Below the pieces are notes generated by a model. The model did not search any database. It was given only the letters and a program-made list of their open reading frames with translations, and had not been told where the DNA came from. 64,000 bases of DNA from an uncultured Gammaproteobacteria bacterium (GTDB taxonomy: Bacteria > Pseudomonadota > Gammaproteobacteria > Eutrophobiales > Eutrophobiaceae): NCBI GenBank assembly GCA_951812995.1, contig CATOTD010000005.1, positions 62,001-126,000 of the forward strand, given 5' to 3'. Numbering within the stretch: the stretch's first letter is position 1; each line of letters begins with the position of its first letter. Below are positions 53,772 through 63,488 of this stretch, piece by piece. The position numbers and the translations under genes were made by a program.

Positions 53772-54844
53772 GGGAACCTCTATTAATGCAATCACTTTCC
53801 AGTTTATTGGCTCAGAGAGGTTAAAACAATAACCAATTTGATCCAAAAAGCCGGTAGTCTCCGTACAGCCCTGTTCTCGGCTTTACTTTGTTTTCAAGAC
53901 GCACTGACCCGTGCCAGAAAGCATAAACGCCTCATGTTGTACCTTAGATTCATCAAGCCGATATGCATGCTTGTTCGCGTAATGCCAATGCAAGGAAACG
54001 CTTTGCGGCGTAAATTGCGCTGTGCTCCAAACATAGGTGCGACCCGACTGCGCTAGCCTTGAGAAACGCTGCTTTTTCCTCTGACCGATAGGCACTGTCA
54101 GCCCAGACATCTTTACTGGTATTGCTGTCATCTGGCAGGTCTGCAAAAACCTGCGCATCATGGACGCTGGCATCAGTGACCTGATAGTCACGAATCAACT
54201 TGTTGTCATGGTCTATCTGGCTGTGGTTCTTGTAAGCAAAATGGCTACGGCTATGTTTCTTCGTCCAGCGGGCCGGGACAGTGCCTGCCTTAATCCGGGC
54301 ATTGTATTCCCGAAGGTTACGCGGCAACAGTGCCGGAATGATTGAGGAGGCAACTATCTGACCCTTGCGAGCGATATAAATCGCTGGGTTCAACGACAAC
54401 TGCTCAAACAACGATGCCATCAGACCCAGCACCGCTAACCGATGCTTGAATGCCCAGCAGGTTTTGGCATCAGCGACTCGTTGCTGGCTAGCAAGACCCA
54501 GAAACTGCTGGAAACTGCAACGGTCTTCGATTTGGTATTCCAACCGGTCATCGCTAAGACCATACAGATTTTGCACAAGCAGTCCCTTGAACATCATCAC
54601 TACGTCTGTTGGGCGTTGCCCGCCTGACGCTTACGTTGTTTCTCATGAACCTTGTTCAACAACGACCGAAAAGATCCCCAGTCAACCGTCTTTTCCAGTT
54701 CAGGCAGAGGATTACCCAACTGTTTGAGACGATAGTCTTGAAGATTAAACAGAGAACCGAAAATATCATTGCTCATGGAAGTTTATTTGTCAGTTTGGAA
54801 ACTTCAACATTATACCAAATAACGTCATTAATAGAGATGCTCTG
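53772..54844 (-). mobile_element. IS5-family element (type c), defective
   Basis: Ends 'GGGAACCTCTATTAATG' / 'CATTAATAGAGATGC'; transposase 53953-54600 plus an N-terminal piece upstream. Confidence 0.85.
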
Positions 54845-54892
54845 AAGAACTTCGTTTAACCAACGGCAGTTACACAGAATTCGGGAAAGGCT

Positions 54893-54950
54893 CAACCACG
54901 CCTCAACCCAGCCCGACCACGCCCATCCCATCCCATCCCGCGGCCGTTCC
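54893..54950 (-). repeat. G-rich (minus strand) degenerate repeat with potential G-quadruplex, just 3' of ispB
   Basis: Minus strand contains GGGATGGGATGGGATGGG (54922-54939) and GTCGGGCTGGGTTG. Confidence 0.7.
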
Positions 54951-54952
54951 CG

Positions 54953-55951
54953 TCAGTTACGCCGTTCCACTGAAAACTTCGCTAACGCATAGAGTGCCTC
55001 TAAATACGCAGATGGCGGCAGGCCCCGAAGCGCGGCCATCGCCAAATCAGCCTCCTCATTTGCAATCTTTTCCGTGTATGCAATGGCCCCGGTAGACTGT
55101 ATCGCCGCTTGTATCTGATCGATATGTGCCAGTCCACCGCTTTCTATGGCATCACGAATAGTCGCAGACTCACCTTCATCGCCATGCCACAGCGCATATA
55201 ACAATGGCAGTGTGGGTTTGCCTTCGGCAAGATCATCGCCAATATTTTTGCCTAGCTCAGCGGGTGAAGAACTGTAATCAAATACATCATCTACTAATTG
55301 AAACGCCGTGCCAAGATGGCATCCATAAGCGGCCATTGCCTGCTCTTCTGCTTCTGATCGGTTGGCAATGACAGCCCCTAGTTGTGCCGCGGCCTCAAAT
55401 AATTTAGCCGTTTTGTTGCGGATCACATCCAGGTAGCCTTCTTTAGTGATGTCTGGATCATGGCGGTTAATGAGTTGTTGTACTTCGCCAGCAGCGATAG
55501 TATTGGTTGTTTCAGAAAGGATCTGCATGACCCGCATGGAATCTATATTGACCATCATCTGAAAAGCGCGCGAATAAACAAAATCGCCAACCAAGACGCT
55601 CGCTTCATTCCCCCAGCGTTGATTAGCGGTTGCGTGACCACGCCGGAGTAACGAGGCATCAACCACGTCATCATGTAACAAAGTGGCGGTATGGATAAAC
55701 TCTATAATGGCCGCCAGAGCGATATTTTGCTTGCCTGCATACGCGAAAACACCAGCACTCAACAAGATTACGGCCGGGCGCAGCCGCTTGCCACCACTAT
55801 TAATGATGTAATGGCCTAATTGATCAATCAGACCTACCTCCGAGGACAGGTTCTCCTCAATTAAGCTGTTGACCTCGGACATATCCGTGGCGATAAGTGC
55901 CCGGATATGCTCAATCGTCATAATGGCTTGCCTTGTGTCGGTTTGCTTCAT
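54953..55951 (-). CDS. ispB: Polyprenyl (octaprenyl) diphosphate synthase
   Basis: 'GGKRLRPAVILLSA', 'LLHDDVVDASLLRRG', 'AFQLVDDVFDYSSSPAELGKNIGDDLAEGKPTLPLLYAL'. Confidence 0.95.
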   Translation of the reverse strand: MKQTDTRQAIMTIEHIRALIATDMSEVNSLIEENLSSEVGLIDQLGHYIINSGGKRLRPAVILLSAGVFAYAGKQNIALAAIIEFIHTATLLHDDVVDASLLRRGHATANQRWGNEASVLVGDFVYSRAFQMMVNIDSMRVMQILSETTNTIAAGEVQQLINRHDPDITKEGYLDVIRNKTAKLFEAAAQLGAVIANRSEAEEQAMAAYGCHLGTAFQLVDDVFDYSSSPAELGKNIGDDLAEGKPTLPLLYALWHGDEGESATIRDAIESGGLAHIDQIQAAIQSTGAIAYTEKIANEEADLAMAALRGLPPSAYLEALYALAKFSVERRN

Positions 55952-56134
55952 GTTGTGATCGTTGTATTCAAGTGACTGAATTTTTCATAAAGGGAGGGTA
56001 AATACGACTCACGTTAGGTTTATTTTAAGAGTATTGGCAATTTTAACATTCTTTGCTTGTCAGCACCTGTTGAATTTCCTAGAATCTGCGCCTTTGTTGT
56101 GTGGGCAATCGTGCCAAGTTATGGAGAAATAAGG

Positions 56135-56452
56135 ATGTACGCAGTAATCAAGACGGGTGGCAAGCAGTATAAGGTAGCGAAGGGCGATAAACTTAAAGTT
56201 GAGAAGATCGATTCTGAAACAGGCAATAATATCGATATAACCGATGTATTGATGCTGGTTGATGGCGATAACGTTAAGGTGGGTAAACCGTTTGTAGCCG
56301 GTGCCAAGGTCAGTGCCACTGTCGAAAGTCATGGTCGTGGCCGCAAGTTGAAGATCGTTAAATTTAAACGCCGTAAGCATTATCGCAAGCAGATGGGGCA
56401 TAGACAGGCCTATACCGAAATCGCGATAACCGAAATCGTAGCAGGCGGATAA
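56135..56452 (+). CDS. rplU: 50S ribosomal protein L21
   Basis: '[25 protein letters not shown]', '[19 protein letters not shown]'; start trimmed. Confidence 0.98.
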   Translation: MYAVIKTGGKQYKVAKGDKLKVEKIDSETGNNIDITDVLMLVDGDNVKVGKPFVAGAKVSATVESHGRGRKLKIVKFKRRKHYRKQMGHRQAYTEIAITEIVAGG

Positions 56453-56466
56453 CCAGGAGTGTAACA

Positions 56467-56727
56467 ATGGCACATAAAAAAGCAGGTGGCAGTACTCGCA
56501 ATGGACGTGATTCCCAATCCAAACGTCTGGGTGTTAAAAAATTTGGTGGCGAACAGGTTGATGCGGGTAATATCATTATCCGTCAACGTGGTACAAAATA
56601 TCATGCGGGGATCAACGTTGGTCTCGGACATGATCATACAATTTTTGCCACAACCGATGGCAAGGTTGAATTTAATCAGAGAGGGCCTAAACGTCGTACT
56701 TCTGTAGATGTTGTTGCGGCGAAATAG
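56467..56727 (+). CDS. rpmA: 50S ribosomal protein L27
   Basis: '[31 protein letters not shown]'. Confidence 0.98.
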   Translation: MAHKKAGGSTRNGRDSQSKRLGVKKFGGEQVDAGNIIIRQRGTKYHAGINVGLGHDHTIFATTDGKVEFNQRGPKRRTSVDVVAAK

Positions 56728-56751
56728 ACGGGTTTATCAGATTGCGTTCTA

Positions 56752-56774
56752 AACCTCGCCAACGGCGGGGTTTT
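56752..56774 (+). terminator. Probable intrinsic terminator after rpmA
   Basis: Hairpin AACCTCGCC-AAC-GGCGGGGTT followed by TTGTCGTTTT. Confidence 0.8.
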
Positions 56775-56829
56775 GTCGTTTTAGGCACCTAAAAAAAGGA
56801 AATTATATACTTAATGCCACAAATTATTA

Positions 56830-57809
56830 AGGAACATCTGATTAATTAAGGATTTTCAAGCAAGTGGGCATCACTGTGCTCGATAGTAGCGAGCATTGAA
56901 CGTCTTGCTCATTACTCTCTTTCATTTCTCTTGTCCCGGCCTACTGTTTTCAGCTATAGCCCCTATTCCAGGCGTACTAAGCCACTGATAGCCGTAATAA
57001 TTGTTTCTTTGATAGCATAAGATTAATCAGGGCACAGTGAGCAAACAGGTGGTTCGCATTCTTGCCTGGCCCTTTGAATCTGACTTTGGTAAATCCATAT
57101 TGTCGCTGCATGATATGAAAGATAGGCTCAACCTTGGCACGGACTTTGGATTTGTGCCGGTTTTTAGCCTTGTCCTGTTCGGTCAGTTTGCGGTGACGTG
57201 CGCCTTTGACCTGGGTGTAGTCTTTTGCCTTGGGGGCATTATCCTTGAGTACGGATTGCTGACCCGCATAGGCACTATCTCCCCAAAGACGGGTCTCTTC
57301 TCCATGCAGTAGGTCTCCAAGTACCTGTGAGTCGTGGACATTGGCTGGTGTGGCAACAACGCAGTGTATCAGTTTGGTTTTGCTATCCACACCGATGTGT
57401 GCCTTCATGCCAAAGTACCATGGCTTGCCTTGTTTGGTCTGATGCCTATCAGGGTCACGGGTGTTGCTTTTGTTCTTGGTGGCGGTAGGCGCATTGATGA
57501 TGGTCGCATCAACAATAGTGCCTTTGGATACTTTCATGCCGTTTTCCTCCAGATAGACGGCAACAGCATCAAACAGGGCAACTCCGAGGTTGTTCTCCTC
57601 CAGCAGATGACGGAATTTACAGCGGGTGGTTGCATCTGGCACGGGTTCCATGCCCACCGGACGGCGACCAGCAGGGGTTGGGGTAATGAGGCTCAATTAC
57701 TGCAGTCAGCGCTTGCCAGGGAATGAGCTGATTCATCTCTTCGAGAAATATCTCTTTGCGTGTCTGCTTGCGGTATTATCGCATATTATGGCATTAATCA
57801 GAGGTTCCT
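56830..57809 (-). mobile_element. IS5-family element (type b, copy 2), internally deleted
   Basis: Same ends as 6831-8000; transposase 56977-57696 keeps the C-terminus but lacks an internal segment present in copy 1. Confidence 0.9.
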
Positions 57810-57810
57810 T

Positions 57811-58609
57811 AGTTATTGACGAAAGCCATCACCACGCCACAAGTAATATATCAAGAGATTTAATCAAAGACATTGGGCCAAAACTAACGATAGAGGTTTC
57901 CGCAACACCAGACATGGAAAACCCTGACGAGATTGTTTCTGTGACCTTGGAAGATGTAAAACTGGAAGGAATGATCAAAAAATCAGTCATTCTCAATCCA
58001 AACTTTAAAAATGTTTTATCCGGCAATAGTCTAAAAACAAAACTTGTTGATGGGACAGATGCAATGGTGTTAGAAGAAGCGCTAAAGAAACGAGAAGAAA
58101 TTGCAAAAGCGTACAAAGAAGCGGATATTGAGATAAACCCTCTTTTACTTATTCAATTACCCGACCGTAAAACACAAGCAGAAGATCAAGTCAAAAATAA
58201 TGTTGTGTTGATTTTGAAAGATAAATACGGAATGACAACGGAAAACGGCAGACTGGCGATCTATTTATCAGGAGAAAAAGAAAATCTTGAGAATATCGCT
58301 AAGAATAATCATGAAACCGAAGTTTCGCTTTTTAAGCAGGCAATCGCTTTAGGATGGGATTGTCCTCGTGCTCAAGTCTTAGTGCTTTTCAGAGACTGGA
58401 AAAGTCTCACATTTTCGGTCCAAACAGTTGGGCGAATTATGCGTATGCCCGAGCCCGACACAGGACACTACGCACAGGATATTTTGAATTACGGATTTGT
58501 GTTTACAAACCTTGCCGATATTGAAATCAAGGAAGACATGGCAAGAAAATATGTAACGATTTATACCAGCCAAAGAATAGATGATTATAAGCCGCTAGCA
58601 CCGATATAG
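57811..58609 (+). pseudogene. Fragment of type III restriction enzyme Res subunit (helicase part)
   Basis: 'VIDESHHHATSNIS...LTIEVSATPDMENPDEIVSVTLEDVKLEGMIKKSVILNP' ... 'AIALGWDCPRAQVLVLFRDWKSLTFSVQTVGRIMRMPE'; truncated on both sides. Confidence 0.88.
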
Positions 58610-58611
58610 AC

Positions 58612-58760
58612 AATATTGGCGGCCATAGCATCAAGCGTTGCACGGGCTTTTTCAAGAATGGCTTCGGTACCACCGACCATCATCGCCAAGGTAGCATTTT
58701 TAGCACCTTCAACACCGCCCGATACCGGGCAATCAAGAAAATGTGCATTACTTTCTTTTA
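58612..58760 (-). pseudogene. Fragment of 3-hydroxyisobutyrate dehydrogenase-family protein
   Basis: Minus-strand translation 'LKESNAHFLDCPVSGGVEGAKNATLAMMVGGTEAILEKARATLDAMAANI'. Confidence 0.8.
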
Positions 58761-58835
58761 GGGAATTATATACTTGAATCCAATAGATAACCCATATAAT
58801 CTAACATAAAAATGCAATAAAACGGAGGGTCATCA

Positions 58836-59765
58836 ATGAAAGACAATACCATATCCACATTTGAGTTATTTCGCCAGTTTCCGGATGCTGAAGCCGCTAG
58901 ATTGTATTTTGAGGGACAACGCTGGGGAGATTACATATCCTGTCCTCATTGTGGGGAATTTAAGCGTATTACCCCGCGCAAAGGAAAGCGGACAGGATAT
59001 TACTTATGCCGGGACTGTAAGAGTGAGTTTACGGTGAGAACCGGCACTATCTTTGAACGTTCTCATGTTCCACTACATAAATGGCTATATGCGATTTACT
59101 TAACTGTCACCTCGCGCAAGGGCATATCCAGCTTGCAGTTATCTAAACAAATCGGAGTAACTCAAAAGACCGCCTGGTTTATGCAGGCCCGCATTCGTGA
59201 ATCCTGTAACGATAATACAGATAATTTACTTTCTGGCATTGTTGAGATTGATGAGACCTATATCGGTGGGAAGGAACATAACAAACACAAACACAAGAAA
59301 GTCCGCGCAGGCCGTGGCGTAGCTGGCAAGCAGGTAGTGGTCGGAATGCGTGAGCGCGGTGGCCGCACAAGGGCTAAGCCTATCCCATCAACTGATATAC
59401 CGACCCTGCACAAAGAGATTGGCTGTTCAGTGGAATATGGGGCCACCATTTACACAGATGAACACAGGTCATATCAGCATTTACAGTCTGCTTATCAGCA
59501 TGGTACGGTAACCCATAGTGCGGGAGAATATGTGGGTTCAAACAACATTCATACCAATAGCATTGAAAGTGTCTGGGCTTTACTCAAACGCGGTCTGTAT
59601 GGGGTATGGCATCATGCCAGCACTAAACACTTACATCGCTATGTGAACGAAGTGACTTTTAGACTGAATAACGGACCATGTAAGTTACCAACCAATCAAC
59701 GTATAGAATCACTTATAAGCAACGCGATAGGTAAACGGATTACCTATCGCGAGGTGCTAGCATGA
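58836..59765 (+). CDS. IS1595-family transposase
   Basis: Nearly identical to 38940-39869. Confidence 0.95.
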   Translation: MKDNTISTFELFRQFPDAEAARLYFEGQRWGDYISCPHCGEFKRITPRKGKRTGYYLCRDCKSEFTVRTGTIFERSHVPLHKWLYAIYLTVTSRKGISSLQLSKQIGVTQKTAWFMQARIRESCNDNTDNLLSGIVEIDETYIGGKEHNKHKHKKVRAGRGVAGKQVVVGMRERGGRTRAKPIPSTDIPTLHKEIGCSVEYGATIYTDEHRSYQHLQSAYQHGTVTHSAGEYVGSNNIHTNSIESVWALLKRGLYGVWHHASTKHLHRYVNEVTFRLNNGPCKLPTNQRIESLISNAIGKRITYREVLA

Positions 59766-59784
59766 GCAAAGCAATGGAAATAGA

Positions 59785-60087
59785 ATGCGGATATACAGGA
59801 CGATAATGAGAGCAGGTTACATCAAAGACTATATAAGTGGTGAAGAAGTAAAAGCTACGCCAGAAGAAGTAGAAGCAGTACAAGTCTTTTCCGAAACACT
59901 TGTCGAAGATTACGGATACCCCAAAGAACAATTACAAACACGACCACAGTGGCGTGTAAAAGTAAGGCCATCTGATACCAAAAAAGAGTATCCGCTTGAT
60001 ATTGCAGTATTCAACAAAGATAAAAAACCGATAAAAACCTTTTTATTGTCGTTGCGTGCAAACGAAAGACAAGAAAAGATGGTTTAA
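59785..60087 (+). pseudogene. HsdR N-terminal-domain-like passenger (frameshifted) in IS1595-c
   Basis: In-frame end '...KTFLLSLRANERQEKMV'; next frame reads 'KNLFIVVACKRKTRKDGLTQNGVQLKNCIR*', the expected continuation of the nuclease domain. Confidence 0.78.
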
Positions 60088-60228
60088 CCCAAAATGGAGT
60101 GCAATTGAAAAATTGCATAAGGTAACAGGTGAGCATGGTGAGCTTGTTACTTGAAAAAACTAACAAATCATTGTGTTTGTATTTTGTAGTGAAGTTGGAG
60201 TAAAGTATATAATTCCCAAAAATATCAT

Positions 60229-60516
60229 ATGGCCAACAAGGAATTTATAAGACAAAACGCTATACCTACATGCGATTACACGCCTGGTTTATGGAGAGCT
60301 GTTTTTGTAAATGCGCATAAGCACCGATCAATCCATTTGGTGAACGCACTTATAAGAAAACTTACAGGCAAACCACATGCGCATTGTTGGCATACAGATT
60401 CCCCCAGTCATGTTTCCTTAATGTGTCTGTTGCAAGATACGACAGAAAAACATATTCACATGCAATTTCTAAAAACAGAAGACTACATGCATACCCCCCA
60501 GGTATTATCGTTCTGA
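60229..60516 (+). CDS. Hypothetical protein
   Basis: 95-aa ORF just after IS1595-c; no family recognised. Confidence 0.35.
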   Translation: MANKEFIRQNAIPTCDYTPGLWRAVFVNAHKHRSIHLVNALIRKLTGKPHAHCWHTDSPSHVSLMCLLQDTTEKHIHMQFLKTEDYMHTPQVLSF

Positions 60517-60553
60517 TTCCCTTACACTTTTCCGTATACTGTATTTCACTAAC

Positions 60554-60901
60554 GTGTTGCCTTTTGTAGTAGCTAATAAGAAGCATATTGTTTCTTGTAT
60601 CGGGGAAAAAGGGACTTGCTACATATTCTCTAATGGGCTGGCACTGCATCGAAGAAGTAATGACACATACCTGTTTGGCAATGACAATACAACATCAGTA
60701 CGCTCTACGCTATCGGTCGAATTCATGTCTCCAGAGGAACAACGGAGCAATTTTATACGACGAGGAAATACTACGTTAACCACATTACCAAAAACCAAAA
60801 CCGTAGCTGATATAAGGAGAAAAATCACTCAATTCCCGCATCCATTACAAAAGGAAGTGCTTTTGCGATACAGCGATTGTGTAGACCTGCTATCAGAATG
60901 A
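60554..60901 (+). CDS. Hypothetical protein
   Basis: 115-aa ORF; no family recognised. Confidence 0.35.
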   Translation: MLPFVVANKKHIVSCIGEKGTCYIFSNGLALHRRSNDTYLFGNDNTTSVRSTLSVEFMSPEEQRSNFIRRGNTTLTTLPKTKTVADIRRKITQFPHPLQKEVLLRYSDCVDLLSE

Positions 60902-60929
60902 TGCAATCACTTTAGAGCCTGTCGCCGGC

Positions 60930-62578
60930 AAGCACAGGTTGCCAGGGACCAGGGACCCAGCCCGTCTCTCCAGCCCGACATCTCCGGTTGTTTGTCTAAA
61001 TGACCATACAGCAAAACGGTATTATCAATAGTGCCGGGTATCTCTATAAAGATAAGGGGTGTTCTCCCATCAAGATGTACCACTTCCAGTGTCATACCGC
61101 TGATGTCTTGTTTCTTACACCAACTTGAAATCTGGAGACCTCGAACAACGCTGATTCTGGATGGGTTTTGACGCGAGCACCAGTCGTTGTCACCCGCATA
61201 GTGGGTGTGAAGGTCAAGATCGGTGGTATTTGAGGCTGTGTTGCGCTGTTTGGGTCTGCCAGGGCGGGTATTTCCGGAATTTGGGCGGAGTCAGGCTGTG
61301 GCCTGTCGTCGCTCGTGGAAGATGAGACGGCGGAAGTTGTAGCTCAGGTTGGCCATGGTCATGCGGGCCTTCGCACGGGTTTGGCCGATTGAGCGGATGG
61401 TCAGAGCCATGGGCCCTTTCTCGTAGCCGAACACAGGCGCGGATGGCGGAGCGTGTCGCGTTGCCCCGACGAATATGCCTGGCCATGGGTTTGCCGCGTG
61501 GCTTCTTGCGATGGATATGTGAGCGGTACCCTTGCGCCTTCAGCCAAGCCTCATTCCTGGCCGAGCGGTACCCGGTATCGGCCCAAACAGCCTTCGAGCT
61601 GTTTGTCTCGTCCAGAACCGAGGAGCGTTCATGCCCGTCGTAGCGAGCCGCATTCGTGCCAGTCTCACCCCGGATGAAGCGCCATTTGCGGTCAATGGAC
61701 ACGTGGTTCTTGTACCCAAAGTGCGGAACCGAAATATCGACAAGGCCAGTATCCTCCTCACCCTCCTTGGTCGTCTTGGCCTTTGAATACTTGACCGTCC
61801 AGCGCGCATCGGTGTCTTTCTGCGTTGCCTTGGACAGATCATCGGGCCAGATGTCAGACGCGGCCTCACCTGCCTTGGCGCGCGCTTTCTCTTCTTTCGT
61901 CATCCGCTGGCGCGGGGCAAAGACCAACGTGGCATCCATAATCTGACCGCCGGTCGGTTTGTATCCCCGCGCGCACAGCTGAGCTTCAAACGCGGCCTTG
62001 AAGACACCCGCCTGGGTCAGCTTCTCTCTGAAAAGCCAGATCGTCTTCTGATCAGGTGTCGGCTCACCGATTTGAAATCCCAGGAAACGTAGCCAACTGA
62101 AACGGTCACGAATGAGAAACTCCATCCGCTCATCGCTCAGATTGTGCATCAAGGCCAAGACCAGCACCTTGAACATCACAACTGGGTCATAAGGAGGGCG
62201 ACCCCCTTTGGGACGGTCACCATAGCCAAGCGCTGCCACCAAAACGGGACGGAGCGCTTCGAAATTCACATGACAGTCCAGAGCTTCAAGCGGATATCCC
62301 ATCGCCGAAAGACGTGCCAAATGATCCGTCAAATCAAACAATCCAGGTGCGTGCATAAACAAAATCCTCCCACATCAAGTGAATCAGATCGTACCACAAA
62401 ATGTACGGTTTTTAGAGGCTTCCAGCTGTTTAACTGCTTGATCCATATAAGCATGCGCTTGCCAATCAGGGTCAAATGCGGGTGATTTATTCGGTATGCG
62501 CATGTAGTCGATCAACGCTGGAATGGCAGATAGATCCCATTCATTGGAACAAAATGATGCCATTAATTGTTTATTCAT
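60930..62578 (-). pseudogene. M20-family peptidase, N-terminal part, split by IS5-D and 3'-truncated
   Basis: 62424-62578: 'MNKQLMASFCSNEWDLSAIPALIDYMRIPNKSPAFDPDWQAHAYMDQAVKQL'; 60930-61133: 'ISSWCKKQDISGMTLEVVHLDGRTPLIFIEIPGTIDNTVLLYGHLDKQPEMSGWRDGLGPW'. Confidence 0.88.
61134..62423 (-). mobile_element. IS5-family element, copy D (longest transposase ORF, 382 aa)
   Basis: ORF 61214-62362 reads through the position that is TAG in copies A-C ('REKLTQAGVFKAAFEAQL'). Confidence 0.92.
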
Positions 62579-62711
62579 GCCGTATTATGACAAGCGGTTC
62601 ATAGGTTATAGAATATCGAGCAAAAAGAAATTTATACATACGTTTATTTTACCTTACAGACGCTATAGTATATAAGGCTGTCTTACAATTTATTAAAAGG
62701 AGAATGAAATC

Positions 62712-62948
62712 ATGTACTCAATTATTAGAAACGCAAGTTTGGGAATGCTTTTTGGTCTTGGATTGGTCGCCTGTGGAGACGATGACAAGGCGACGACTAT
62801 GCCGACACCTATCGAATCAACACCCGCACCTACCACTAACGCAGCACCTGCATCAGGCGGCGATGATATTTTTTCAAAACTGGATATTGAAAAAGCTGAA
62901 GGCGTTATCTACCAAGATGAAATTTATGCTAACTGGCCTTATAACTAG
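62712..62948 (+). CDS. Small putative lipoprotein
   Basis: Signal peptide with lipobox 'GLGLVAC|GDDDK'; upstream AGGAG. Confidence 0.65.
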   Translation: MYSIIRNASLGMLFGLGLVACGDDDKATTMPTPIESTPAPTTNAAPASGGDDIFSKLDIEKAEGVIYQDEIYANWPYN

Positions 62949-63488
62949 ACAATAGGGTTTTTTTACACCTGTTTCAGATCATCGAAAATAGTCTCAACCA
63001 TGCTCTTTTTGATCTTTGTTACTTGCCTGTAAGACAGTTATATGTCCATAGAAACAAAGTATCAACGGCCCACAAAGAATTGCTTGCGCCAATTACCGCG
63101 GAGGTCCAGTTATGTTGATTGATACCATGATGCAGTCGCCAAGGGTTGTATAGGGAAGGGCTGTATAGGTTGTTACGGACAATACCAAGCAGCCCGACTA
63201 TGTAAAGTCGGGGATTGTTACAGGTTGAATAATCATGCTTACAACTCGGTGTTACGCAATAGCCCCACGCCCTTGCCTTGCGTCTTATACGCCCAGGCTG
63301 ACAGGCCGCGGCGTATAGTATCTGCCGTGTCTTGGGCAAGCACGCACTGGTACGCATCGGCAAGCGCAAGAGATACAAGCTGATGCTAAAACCGATTAAT
63401 ATCTCACAGCCCCCTTGCAGGTGCTAACAGCGACGATAATGTTGCTTTCTTTGTTGCTTTCTTTTGGCAAGACCCGCGTATACATACA

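Larger units (their letters stand above)
58761..60217 (+). mobile_element. IS1595-family element, copy c (1457 bp, intact transposase)
   Basis: Transposase 58836-59765, passenger 59785-60087; same length as copy b. Confidence 0.95.

Noticed and set aside
62704-62955. 83-aa ORF overlapping the small lipoprotein
   Set aside because: The 62712-62948 frame has a signal peptide and lipobox, so the alternative frame is unlikely.
63019-63378. 119-aa minus-strand ORF
   Set aside because: No recognisable domain, unusual composition; probably non-coding.
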